Below are positions 42,840 to 50,230 of a DNA stretch of 50,230 nucleotides, piece after piece (the stretch's first letter is position 1; every line of letters starts with the position of its first letter). Made by a program: the position numbers and the translations under genes. Source of the stretch: Thiotrichales bacterium (GTDB lineage: Bacteria; Pseudomonadota; Gammaproteobacteria; SZUA-229); the NCBI GenBank assembly GCA_020341835.1, contig CP070838.1, forward strand, positions 1,282,890 to 1,333,119. The letters are read 5' to 3'. The notes under the pieces were generated by a model. It was not told the DNA's origin, ran no database searches, and saw only the letters and a program-made list of their open reading frames with translations.

Positions 42840-43300
42840 TGATCTGGAAACCGCACGTCACCGTTGCAGCCATCGCTGAAAAGGACGACAAATTCCTGAT
42901 TGTAGAAGAACAGGTCGATGGCGACTTCGTCTATAACCAGCCTGCAGGCCACCTGGATTCCGGTGAAAGCCTGATCGAAGCCGTTATCCGCGAGACTTTC
43001 GAAGAAACGGCATGGACCTTCCAGCCGGAGGCCCTTGTCGGTATTCAGCTGTGGCGCCACCCGGTCCACAGCGAATCCTATTTACGCTTTTCATTTTGCG
43101 GCTCCTGTTATGACCATCAATCCCAGCAGGCACTGGACAAGGGCATCAGGCAGGTCCTCTGGTTAAGCCGTGACGAGTTGATGGACAATAACCACAAACT
43201 GCGCAGCCCGATGGTTATGCGCACGATCGACGATTATCTGGAAGGCCGGCGTTACAGTCTCGATATCCTCGAGCATATTGCATCCGACATCGGCATCTGA
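42836..43300 (+). CDS. nudJ: Nudix hydrolase, NudJ-like
   Basis: A 154-residue Nudix hydrolase close to E. coli NudJ (153 aa), a phosphatase acting on HMP-pyrophosphate and nucleoside di/triphosphates. The Nudix box reads [22 protein letters not shown], split as G-x5-E-x7-RE-x2-EE-x-A: the glycine after EE-x is replaced by alanine, a mild deviation; the metal-binding glutamates are intact. It stands directly before mnmA (17 bp), the conserved nudJ-mnmA-hflD order. Confidence 0.9.
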   Translation: MMIWKPHVTVAAIAEKDDKFLIVEEQVDGDFVYNQPAGHLDSGESLIEAVIRETFEETAWTFQPEALVGIQLWRHPVHSESYLRFSFCGSCYDHQSQQALDKGIRQVLWLSRDELMDNNHKLRSPMVMRTIDDYLEGRRYSLDILEHIASDIGI

Positions 43301-43317
43301 ATCCTCACACAGGCTAC

Positions 43318-44409
43318 ATGCACAGGCAGAAAATCATTGTCGGCATGTCCGGTGGCGTTGACTCTTCGGTAGCCGCATTGCTGCTGCTCGAGCAGGGCTA
43401 TCAGGTCGAAGGCCTGTTCATGAAGAACTGGGAAGAAGATGACGACGCCGACTACTGCGCCGCCGCTGACGATCTGGCCGATGCCCGTAGCGTCTGCGCC
43501 ACACTCGGTATCCCGCTGCACAGTGTCAACTTCGCCAGCGAGTACTGGGACCGGGTGTTCAAACACTTTCTGCACGAATACAGCGCGGGACGCACACCCA
43601 ATCCGGATATCCTGTGCAACCGGGAGATCAAGTTTCACGCGTTTCTCGATCACGCCATCACCCTTGGGGCGGACAGGATCGCGACCGGCCATTATGCCCG
43701 TACCCGTGTCACCAACGGTCATACCCGGTTGCTGCGTGGAGTCGACGAGAACAAGGACCAGAGTTATTTCCTGCATGCCCTGAGTGAATCACAGCTCGAA
43801 CATGCCCTGTTTCCGCTCGGCGAACTGCCCAAAGACGAAGTGCGGGCGATTGCACGTCGCAACGGCCTCGCGACCCATGACAAGAAAGACAGCACCGGTA
43901 TCTGTTTCATCGGCGAGAGGCGTTTCGATACCTTTCTGCAACGCTACCTGCCGGCGAAACCCGGCGTGATCCAGTCGGACACCGGCGAAACCCTGGGCGA
44001 GCACCATGGCCTGATGTACTACACCATGGGCCAGCGCAAGGGTCTGGGTATCGGCGGTCTGCAGCATGCCGATGAAACACCGTGGTATGTGGTCGACAAG
44101 GATCTGGCCCAAAACATCCTGATCGTTGCCCAGGGGCAGGACCACCCCCGGCTGTATCATGATACGCTCGAAACCAGCCACATCCACTGGATCAACGGCG
44201 CAGATTCAGCCATAAGCCACTGCACCGCCAAAATCCGCTACCGTCAGGCAGACCAGGTCTGCAGCCTGCACAGCCCGTCTGCCGACCGGCATGTGATTCG
44301 GTTCGAGCAACCGCAACGAGCCATTACGCCCGGCCAGTCCATCGTCTTCTACCAGGACGAAGTCTGCCTTGGCGGCGGAATAATCGAGTCGATGTACGAT
44401 AGCGGCTGA
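43318..44409 (+). CDS. mnmA: tRNA-specific 2-thiouridylase
   Basis: A 363-residue enzyme that thiolates U34 of tRNA-Lys, -Glu and -Gln. The ATP-pyrophosphatase loop is [15 protein letters not shown] at the N terminus; the two catalytic cysteines are in [12 protein letters not shown] and [13 protein letters not shown]. coli MnmA is 368 residues. It belongs to the nudJ-mnmA-hflD group, but hflD is 232 bp away here because of inserted repeats. Confidence 0.96.
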   Translation: MHRQKIIVGMSGGVDSSVAALLLLEQGYQVEGLFMKNWEEDDDADYCAAADDLADARSVCATLGIPLHSVNFASEYWDRVFKHFLHEYSAGRTPNPDILCNREIKFHAFLDHAITLGADRIATGHYARTRVTNGHTRLLRGVDENKDQSYFLHALSESQLEHALFPLGELPKDEVRAIARRNGLATHDKKDSTGICFIGERRFDTFLQRYLPAKPGVIQSDTGETLGEHHGLMYYTMGQRKGLGIGGLQHADETPWYVVDKDLAQNILIVAQGQDHPRLYHDTLETSHIHWINGADSAISHCTAKIRYRQADQVCSLHSPSADRHVIRFEQPQRAITPGQSIVFYQDEVCLGGGIIESMYDSG

Positions 44410-44490
44410 ATGCTTTACATGTGATCCGATTCGGCACTGGTTGATTGAGTGACACGCAGCACTCAGTGCCGGTTGTTTTCAGTGACTGTT

Positions 44491-44542
44491 CAATCGACTC
44501 TGACCCTTTTGAATTTCAATCGACTCTGACCCTTTTGAATTT
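44491..44542. repeat. tandem repeat, two identical 26-bp copies
   Basis: Two exact copies lie back to back at 44491-44516 and 44517-44542; each begins CAATCGACTCTGACCC and ends TTTTGAATTT. Similar TCGACTCTGACCC words occur beside REP-associated transposases in other gammaproteobacteria as I recall, but no transposase is present here. Confidence 0.8.
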
Positions 44543-44564
44543 GTACCCCGTATTGGGCCCCATG

Positions 44565-44584
44565 ATTCCCGCTTTCGCGGGAAT
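44565..44584. repeat. REP-like palindrome ATTCCCGC-TTTC-GCGGGAAT
   Basis: ATTCCCGC and GCGGGAAT form a perfect 8-bp stem with a TTTC loop. This is a widespread REP-type unit in proteobacterial intergenic DNA. It lies 57 bp before hflD and may also end the mnmA transcript. Confidence 0.75.
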
Positions 44585-44641
44585 AACGAGCGATCGGGAC
44601 AGCGGTAACTCAGAGATCAATCTCTGTGGCAAAATACCGTG

Positions 44642-45265
44642 ATGAAACACAGCAAACGAGAACTCGCGCTCGCCCTCGCCGGTGTATTCCAGGCCGCCAC
44701 CCTGGTCAAGCAGATCGCCAATACCGGTATGGCTAACAGTGCCGTAATCGAATCCAGCCTTGAAACCCTGTTCAAGTTCGATGCAGACAGCGTCGATGAA
44801 GTTTATGGCGGCGTCGCCGGTGTCAGCGCCGGCATCCGTGAAATGAACAGGCAGTTCAGTTCAACCAAATCGGAGCGTGATATCGATATCACCCGTTATG
44901 TCATTTCCATGCTGGCGCTGGAGAAGAAACTCTCGGGCAACCGCGAAATGCTGGATCAAATCGGCAGAACACTGGAGAACATCAAGTCCGGCCTGGATTA
45001 TTTTTCACTGATGCACGAAAACACGATCCTGAAAATCGGCCAGCTCTATAAAGACACCATCAGCCAGCTGAGCCCGCGTATCATCGTCAGTGGCGAACAG
45101 ACCCACCTGAGCAATGAAAACAATGCCAGTCGGATCAGAGCCCTGCTGCTGGCCGGCCTGCGCTCGGCCATATTGTGGCGACAGTGCGGTGGTTCACGAC
45201 TGTCTGTACTGTTTAACCGGAAACGATACGAAACCGAAAGTACACTGCTGCTGCGCGAACTTTGA
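44642..45265 (+). CDS. hflD: high frequency lysogenization protein HflD homologue
   Basis: A 207-residue helical protein matching HflD (E. coli 213 aa), a peripheral membrane protein that in E. coli affects lambda CII and is otherwise conserved beside mnmA and purB. Conserved regions: LALAGVFQAATLVKQIA, DVYGG-like VYGGVAGVSAG and RYVISMLALEKKLSGN. ATG 44642 is used; GTG at 44639 directly precedes it. purB, usually next, is absent; a hemolysin III gene follows convergently. Confidence 0.9.
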   Translation: MKHSKRELALALAGVFQAATLVKQIANTGMANSAVIESSLETLFKFDADSVDEVYGGVAGVSAGIREMNRQFSSTKSERDIDITRYVISMLALEKKLSGNREMLDQIGRTLENIKSGLDYFSLMHENTILKIGQLYKDTISQLSPRIIVSGEQTHLSNENNASRIRALLLAGLRSAILWRQCGGSRLSVLFNRKRYETESTLLLREL

Positions 45266-45274
45266 TCTCTTTGG

Positions 45275-45299
45275 ACAGCCGTTCACGGTTGAAGGCTGT
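45275..45299 (+). terminator. terminator-like hairpin after hflD
   Basis: ACAGCC (45275-45280) pairs with GGCTGT (45294-45299), with TTCA/TGAA extending the stem after a bulged G, loop CGGT, and a short T-rich tail. It lies 10 bp after the hflD stop and probably ends this transcript. Confidence 0.45.
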
Positions 45300-45311
45300 T
45301 TCTCTCCGAAA

Positions 45312-45341
45312 CCGGATTACGCGTTGCTAATCCAGGCTACG
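45312..45341. repeat. REP-like palindrome with GGATTA/TAATCC arms
   Basis: GGATTA at 45314-45319 pairs with TAATCC at 45328-45333, followed by AGGCTACG. The phrase (GGATTACG, then CTAATCC and CTACG) is a common dispersed palindrome of gammaproteobacteria. It lies between hflD and the convergent hemolysin III gene. Confidence 0.6.
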
Positions 45342-45360
45342 CTCTGTTAACGATTATCTT

Positions 45361-46032
45361 TTAACTGTTAACAGCAGTTGCGCCTGGAATAACGTACATC
45401 AATACTGCAAAGAAGTGACAGGCGCTGCCTGCGAGCACGAACAGGTGCCAGATTGCATGGTGGTATAGCAGTGTTTTCCAGACATAAAAAATCACGCCGA
45501 GCGAATAGAACAGCCCGCCGGCGACCAGTAGCACCAGCCCACCCGTTGCGACGTTGTCGATCATGGGCCCGATTGCAATCATCACCAGCCAGCCCAGCCC
45601 CAGGTAGAGGCCGAGGGAAATGCGGTGGTAGCGCTGTTTTACGATCAGCTCCATGATGACACCGGCGATGGCAACCGACCAGACCATGCCGAACAGTGTC
45701 CAGCCCCAGCCACCACGCAGGTTGACCAGTGTAAAAGGTGTATAAGTACCCGCAATCAGGAGAAAAATTGCTGCATGATCAATCTTCTGCAGTACTTTCT
45801 TAAGGCCGGGTATAGTGACGGCGTGATACAGCGTCGAGGCGCCGTAGAGCGCGATTAGGGTTGCACCGTAGATGCTCGAGCTGACGATATGCCAGGCATC
45901 GCCGTACATACGCGAATAAACCACCAGCATCGCAAGCCCGACGACACTTAACAGCAAACCGATGCCGTGGGTGACGCTGTGGGCAATTTCTTCATTGATG
46001 CTGTAGCCATTTAAGACTGGCTGTTGCTGCAT
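45361..46032 (-). CDS. hemolysin III family membrane protein
   Basis: A 223-residue inner-membrane protein with seven predicted helices, of the HlyIII/AdipoR (PAQR) family. The conserved N-terminal motif EEIAHSVTHGIGLLLSVVG, the second motif ASTLYHAV, and the C-terminal YHHAIWHLFVLAGSACHFF carry the Ser, Asp and three His residues of the zinc site. E. coli YqfA is 219 residues. Function in bacteria is uncertain (fatty-acid sensing or membrane homeostasis has been suggested). Confidence 0.92.
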   Translation of the reverse strand: MQQQPVLNGYSINEEIAHSVTHGIGLLLSVVGLAMLVVYSRMYGDAWHIVSSSIYGATLIALYGASTLYHAVTIPGLKKVLQKIDHAAIFLLIAGTYTPFTLVNLRGGWGWTLFGMVWSVAIAGVIMELIVKQRYHRISLGLYLGLGWLVMIAIGPMIDNVATGGLVLLVAGGLFYSLGVIFYVWKTLLYHHAIWHLFVLAGSACHFFAVLMYVIPGATAVNS

Positions 46033-46128
46033 ACGTTCTCCGCCTGAACCCGGGCGTATTGACCCGGTCAGTTCACAGATTACCAGATATGCACACGGAC
46101 CGTCTGCAATAGTGCCAGGGACGAACCC

Positions 46129-47898
46129 TCACAGCGCCCGATCAACCGTCTGGATCGGATGCCAGTTGGTCTGTTTCGCCCTGTGCAGCTTCCTGTAGCC
46201 CTCGAGCAGGCGGTTATGCAGCTCGAATCCATCGAGGCACAAACCCGGGCTGTGCAGGCCATGAAACACCGTCCTGCCCTCGACGATTTCGATGCCGTTT
46301 CTGACAACCTCCTCTCCGTACATCAGTGACAGGCTGTTGCTGTAATCCTCGAAGCTGCGACCTTCATCGTGTTTTATCTCAAGCAACGCATGAATGCAGC
46401 GATATTCACTGGTGCGTTCGTCTCCCAGCTGATCGATCTGCACACACCAGTCCACCCAGTCGATCGCCTGTTCGTGCTGCGACGCAAGGCACAACATTGC
46501 CTTGAGTTCACCGATACGCAGGCTCGCCCAAACCGTACCCGGATCCGGTGCAACACCGATAAATTCGGCAACACGTTGAAGATCGTTGTAGCCGGCCTGT
46601 TCCAGCCTGTTGAAAAGATCGAGCCAGCGCGCCGGGTCCAGCTTTTTCAGTGACAGGATTTCTTCCCTGAATAATGCACCCTCGTTGTTGTTGTTCCATA
46701 CCAGGTCGTCAACAGGGTAGATATCGGACATACCCGGTACAATAATGCGGCAGGCATACACGTCGAGATGGCGGTACTCCGATATGTAAATATCGAAATC
46801 CATGTTATGAATCACATCACACAGATACTCGAATTCATCCTGCGTTTCGGCGTCGTGTTCCCAGTCAACAAATTCATAATCGGGTGCGCCCTTGAAAAAA
46901 TCGTAGGCAATCAGGCCGCTGGAATCGATGAAATGGGATTCCAGGTTATGATGGTCCGATACCTGATCGAGATCAAAACTCGGCTGCTGAAAACCATCCA
47001 GCTGATCGAGACCCCTGCCCTGCAACAGTTCGGTCACGGTGCGTTCAAGCGCGACTTCAAAACAGGGGTGCGCGCCGAAGGAAGCAAACACAGACCCGTT
47101 TTTCGGGTTGATCAGGGTAACACTCATTACCGGGAACTGTCCGCCCAGTGAAGCGTCGGCGATGCGCAGATGGTAACCGTGGTGCAACAGCTCATCGATC
47201 GAGGTCCTGATTCCCGGATAGCGTTCGATGATCTCGCGTGGCACTTCAGGCAGGCAGATGCCCTCAGCGATGATGCGGTTCTTTACATAGCGCTCGAAAA
47301 CCTCGGACAGTGCCTGCACGCGCGCTTCGTTCGCGCTATTGCCGGCTGACATTCCATTGCTGACGTAAATGTTGCCGATAATATTGACCGGAAACCAGAC
47401 GGTGCTGGCGTCTTTCTGCCGCTGATACGGAACGGCACAGATGCCCCGCTGGCCGGTACCGGAGTTGGTATCGAATAACTGCCCGGCCTTGAGCTGTTTT
47501 TCGGGATCGTAGTAGTTCCACAGGCGCTCATCCAGCACTCCATCCGGTATCGCAGCATCTTCGACTGGAAACCAGCGCTCATCCGGGTAATGCACGAACG
47601 CATCATTGGAAAAGTCTTCACCGAGATAAAAGTCGGCGAAGAAATAGTTACAGCTCAGACGCTCGAAATACTCGCCCAGGGCGCTGGCAAGACAGGCTTT
47701 GTGGCTGGCACCCTTGCCATTGGTAAACATCAGCCCGCAGGTCTTGTCCCTGATATGCACCGAGTAGACATTCGGCACCGGATTCAGCCAGGAAGCCTCT
47801 TCTATTTCGATGCCCAGCGCTTTTAGCTTGTTGAGCATACTCTCGATACTTGATTCGAGATCACGGTCCTTGCCCTTGATAAAGGTAATTTCAGACAT
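46129..47898 (-). CDS. ycaO: YcaO, ribosomal protein S12 methylthiotransferase accessory factor
   Basis: A 589-residue protein very close to E. coli YcaO (586 aa). Conserved stretches: SWLNPVPNVYSVHIRDK, FTNGKGASHKACLASALGE-type ATP-binding region, and the C-terminal helical repeats. YcaO enzymes activate amide carbonyls with ATP; E. coli YcaO assists RimO-dependent beta-methylthiolation of S12 Asp88. No thiazole peptide precursor or RiPP biosynthetic gene is nearby, supporting the housekeeping role. It is separated by 96 bp from the hemolysin III gene on the same strand. Confidence 0.93.
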   Translation of the reverse strand: MSEITFIKGKDRDLESSIESMLNKLKALGIEIEEASWLNPVPNVYSVHIRDKTCGLMFTNGKGASHKACLASALGEYFERLSCNYFFADFYLGEDFSNDAFVHYPDERWFPVEDAAIPDGVLDERLWNYYDPEKQLKAGQLFDTNSGTGQRGICAVPYQRQKDASTVWFPVNIIGNIYVSNGMSAGNSANEARVQALSEVFERYVKNRIIAEGICLPEVPREIIERYPGIRTSIDELLHHGYHLRIADASLGGQFPVMSVTLINPKNGSVFASFGAHPCFEVALERTVTELLQGRGLDQLDGFQQPSFDLDQVSDHHNLESHFIDSSGLIAYDFFKGAPDYEFVDWEHDAETQDEFEYLCDVIHNMDFDIYISEYRHLDVYACRIIVPGMSDIYPVDDLVWNNNNEGALFREEILSLKKLDPARWLDLFNRLEQAGYNDLQRVAEFIGVAPDPGTVWASLRIGELKAMLCLASQHEQAIDWVDWCVQIDQLGDERTSEYRCIHALLEIKHDEGRSFEDYSNSLSLMYGEEVVRNGIEIVEGRTVFHGLHSPGLCLDGFELHNRLLEGYRKLHRAKQTNWHPIQTVDRAL

Positions 47899-48145
47899 TA
47901 CGGCTGCAGACTCGTGGTGGTGATATCTCGGCTGAACTCGTATGAATCCGGAAAAGTCGTTTTTGCACTGGCGAAAGCCGGCGTCATGGTAGCTGTCATT
48001 TCAACGGGGTTTCTGCTCATCATCGGTTCTTTCCAGTTAACGCACACGCTCGGGCATGAGCCCAGGCAGCGAAGTCTACAACAGGATCCCTGTATCATTG
48101 CTATAAATATTGCCAGTGGCTGGTTAATTCACCAGGAAACCGTTG

Positions 48146-49051
48146 ATGCATAAAAAAAACCTTGTATTCATACCCGGCAAAAACCCGAAACCACCGCCCA
48201 GACAACACCGCGACATGCTATGGCGCGCGCTGGTCGAAGGTGTCAGACGGGCGGAACCGGGTATTGCCGCCCAACTGGACAGTTTCGAGAAACAGTTCAA
48301 ACTGGTCGCCTGGAACCGGTCGTATTATGCGACCGAAAAAGACCCGAAGCGCGACCTGCCCTGGATCGATGCACTGATCAACCGGCACGGCCCGAGCGAC
48401 GAAGACATCAGGGACGCCAACAGCTGGCATCGCAGGCTGGACCGTATGTTGTATGCAGTTGCCGACCGTTTCCCGTTTATTATCCGTTTTCTCCCGGGCC
48501 CGGCCAGTGCAACCGTGAATGAACTCAGGCGTTATTTCGAGAACCGCGAGAATATCGCTTACCACATTCGCGAGCAGTTAAAGAAGGTCATTCGCCCGAT
48601 GCTCGACAACGGTGAATCCGTACTGGTTGTCGGCCACAGCATGGGTTCGATCATCGCCTATGATGCGTTCTGGGAAATGTCTCATATCGAACACCGCAGG
48701 GACAAACTCGATTTTCTCTCGCTCGGCAGCCCTCTGGGGATGAACTTTGTCCAGCACCGCCTGCAGGGAAAAAACGAACAGGGTGTACGCAGATACCCCA
48801 CTGTAATCCGACGCTGGATCAATATTTCCTCGGTCGGCGACGTCACTGCGCTCGACCGTCATTTTCACGATGATTTCCAGCCCATGCTGGCGCTGGGTAT
48901 AGTTGAGGCGATCGAAGACCATACCGATGGTATCTATAACTTTTTTCACAATGAAGAAGGCCTCAACTGCCACCGCTCATACGGTTATCTGGTCAACCCG
49001 GCGACCGGCAAGGTCATTGCAGACTGGCTGAATCAGTCAGACGCGGAATAG
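48146..49051 (+). CDS. alpha/beta hydrolase-like protein
   Basis: A 301-residue cytoplasmic protein without signal peptide. The nucleophile elbow is VVGHSMGSIIAYD (serine in GHSMG), at about residue 167. Candidate acid and His residues are less clear: DVTALDRHFHDDF and the C-terminal ECLNCHRSYGY-like region (EGLNCHRSYGYL). It resembles proteins annotated as hydrolases or lipases of unknown substrate. ATG 48146 follows AGGAA; a TTG precedes it. Its last 15 bp overlap the end of the convergent permease gene. Confidence 0.72.
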   Translation: MHKKNLVFIPGKNPKPPPRQHRDMLWRALVEGVRRAEPGIAAQLDSFEKQFKLVAWNRSYYATEKDPKRDLPWIDALINRHGPSDEDIRDANSWHRRLDRMLYAVADRFPFIIRFLPGPASATVNELRRYFENRENIAYHIREQLKKVIRPMLDNGESVLVVGHSMGSIIAYDAFWEMSHIEHRRDKLDFLSLGSPLGMNFVQHRLQGKNEQGVRRYPTVIRRWINISSVGDVTALDRHFHDDFQPMLALGIVEAIEDHTDGIYNFFHNEEGLNCHRSYGYLVNPATGKVIADWLNQSDAE

Positions 49052-50230
49052 ACTGATCAGTTCGGACACAACAAAACCGGCACTGACGACAAAACCGAGC
49101 AACGGCACAATCGCCGGAAACACGATCAGGCCCTCCGGTTCTGGCGATCGCCGTTTCACACGCAGCAGGGACAGGTTCACCAGTGAAAAGATAACCAGCA
49201 TGATCAATGACGTGGCTTCCGCCAGTGAGGCCAGGGTTCCACCAAGCGCGAGCAGCAAAACCGCGATCGTGGTCAATGCCGTCGCCACCAGCGGCGTTTG
49301 TGTGCGCCTGTTAACGGTACTGATCATCGCCGGAAGCAAGCGGCGTGAACTCATGCCATACAGCACCCTGGAGGCCATGATCATCTGGATCAGCGCACCA
49401 TTGATCAGTGCGAACAGCCCGATCAGGCTGATGATGTCGGCATCACCACCGGTATGATGCTCATACAAACGCGCCAGCGGCACCTGCGATTGTGCGAGTT
49501 GATCGGGTGGTATCGACATCACCGCCGCCAGCATCACCGCCATGTACAGCAATGTGGTGATACCCAGTGTGATCATGATACCCAGTGGCAGGTTACGCCG
49601 CACCTGCCGGGTTTCTTCGGCCACTTCAACCATGTCCTCGAAACCGATAAAGGCATAAAACGCAAGCAGTGCACCGGCATAGATTCCGTACCAGCCGCCG
49701 GTGTCGCTGGACGGCACCATCTCGTGCCATCTCGCGGGTAATTCGGTCAGGCCACTGTAACTGACGCCAATAACGAGTAGCAGCCCGCCAATCTCGACCA
49801 CGGTCACGAATGCAGCAATCGTAACTGACTCTGCGATACCCCAGGCAGCAACCGCTGCCAGCACCAGGGTGACGATAACGATGGCCGTGGTCCGGTCGAG
49901 AACCGCAAACTCGCCAAGGTAAGCCGTAAATCCGTTAATAATCGCTGCCGCCGATACCAGGCCGGCCGCAATCACCAGAAATCCGACGACGACGGACAAT
50001 CGCTGCGATGAAAAGCCTTCCTTGACATACAGTGCAGCGCCCGCACAACGCGGATAGCGACCCGACAGTTCCGCAAACGACATTGCAGTAAGTGCGGCCA
50101 TGATCGAAGCCAGCAGAAAGGATAACGGCGCGTAGTAACCGGCGACCCCGGCCATCTCACCCACCAGTGCGTAGATGCCTGCTCCGATCGTGGTGCCCAG
50201 ACCGTACAGCACCAGTTGAGGCAAATTAAG
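49037..50230 (-). CDS. APC family amino-acid permease (5' end beyond window)
   Basis: At least 397 residues; the frame is open to the right edge, and the sequence before VLYGLGTTIGAGIYALVG continues with Leu-Asn-Leu-Pro-Gln, so the true start lies outside. The first helix motif GTTIGAGIYALVGEMAG is the substrate-binding unwound segment of APC transporters; about twelve helices are expected in total, and the end is FVVSAGFVVSELISLFRV. Short C terminus. Substrate not predictable; amino acids or polyamines are usual. It overlaps the hydrolase gene tail to tail by 15 bp. Confidence 0.88.
   Translation of the reverse strand, partial: LNLPQLVLYGLGTTIGAGIYALVGEMAGVAGYYAPLSFLLASIMAALTAMSFAELSGRYPRCAGAALYVKEGFSSQRLSVVVGFLVIAAGLVSAAAIINGFTAYLGEFAVLDRTTAIVIVTLVLAAVAAWGIAESVTIAAFVTVVEIGGLLLVIGVSYSGLTELPARWHEMVPSSDTGGWYGIYAGALLAFYAFIGFEDMVEVAEETRQVRRNLPLGIMITLGITTLLYMAVMLAAVMSIPPDQLAQSQVPLARLYEHHTGGDADIISLIGLFALINGALIQMIMASRVLYGMSSRRLLPAMISTVNRRTQTPLVATALTTIAVLLLALGGTLASLAEATSLIMLVIFSLVNLSLLRVKRRSPEPEGLIVFPAIVPLLGFVVSAGFVVSELISLFRV

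Larger units (their letters stand above)
44410..44641. other. 232-bp gap between mnmA and hflD with tandem and palindromic repeats
   Basis: In E. coli and many relatives hflD follows mnmA almost directly. Here the gap carries a 2 x 26-bp tandem repeat (44491-44542) and a REP-like hairpin (44565-44584). No gene or tRNA is seen. Confidence 0.6.

Noticed and set aside
46129..47898. YcaO as part of a RiPP (thiazole peptide) gene cluster
   Set aside because: It matches the E. coli housekeeping YcaO along its whole length and there is no precursor peptide, dehydrogenase or exporter beside it.
47914..48153. 79-codon open frame with a hydrophobic stretch before the hydrolase gene
   Set aside because: No ribosome-binding site, overlaps the hydrolase start, and lies in the promoter region; the hydrophobic run alone is not enough.
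1..50230. CRISPR arrays, tRNA or rRNA genes, complete insertion sequences
   Set aside because: No regularly spaced repeats of CRISPR type, no cloverleaf or rRNA-like sequence, and no transposase frame were recognised by reading.

Overview
The window is chromosomal DNA of a gammaproteobacterium of moderate G+C content. Evidence: lipid A/KDO genes (msbA-lpxK-Trm112-like-kdsB), a conserved nudJ-mnmA-hflD order, RlmL, Rsd/AlgQ, HflD, MltF, and a YcaO close to the E. coli protein. Secreted DsrE and the mix of homologues would suit a sulfur-oxidising or Chromatiales-like lineage, but the sequence does not fix the genus. No rRNA, tRNA, CRISPR array or intact insertion sequence was recognised.

Layout. 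(1) 1-6.0 kb: two small unknown genes, then a leftward five-gene operon (LolA-like carrier, two FtsX-type permeases, LolD-like ATPase, outer-membrane beta-barrel) that looks like an envelope export chain. (2) 6.4-12.0 kb: a secreted seven-repeat propeller protein, an MltF lytic transglycosylase translationally coupled to a membrane-anchored M16 peptidase, and a small outer-membrane barrel protein. (3) 12.0-30.4 kb: a dense phosphate and polyphosphate island: SixA phosphatase, Na/Pi cotransporter with PhoU tail, 2-phosphoglycerate-kinase-like protein, two-domain PPK2 (Pap), histidine phosphatase, a pst operon (pstS-phoU fusion-pstC-pstA-pstB-pstB), ParA, CYTH-CHAD protein, PPK1, a methyltransferase and a stand-alone CYTH triphosphatase. 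(4) 30.6-35.8 kb: DsrE, a SHOCT-like membrane protein, Rsd/AlgQ, RlmKL, KdsB. (5) 35.8-42.2 kb: a leftward envelope block comEC, exbB-exbD-msbA-lpxK-trm112-like-kdsB. (6) 42.3-50.2 kb: DUF2062, nudJ, mnmA, hflD, hemolysin III, YcaO, alpha/beta hydrolase and an amino-acid permease cut by the right edge.

The most interesting part is the phosphate island. Uptake (Pst, Na/Pi), polymer synthesis (PPK1), polymer use (PPK2), granule-associated proteins (CHAD) and a ParA positioning ATPase lie together, and matching tandem Pho-box-like repeats precede both pstS and ppk1. Several members are pseudo-enzymes by motif: the second PstB has lost its Q-loop and switch histidine while the first has lost the ABC signature, which together predict a heterodimer with one working ATP site; the PhoU protein carries a C-terminal low-molecular-weight phosphatase domain without its catalytic Cys and Arg; the CYTH domain of the CHAD protein has lost its ExExK signature; and the first PPK2 domain lacks its Walker B. 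ParA sits 9 bp after the CHAD gene, downstream of ppk1, which suggests a polyphosphate-granule segregation system. These are inferences from motifs and gene order.

Intergenic regions hold REP-like palindromes and two inverted-repeat elements; one palindrome with a 26-bp tandem repeat splits the usually tight mnmA-hflD pair.
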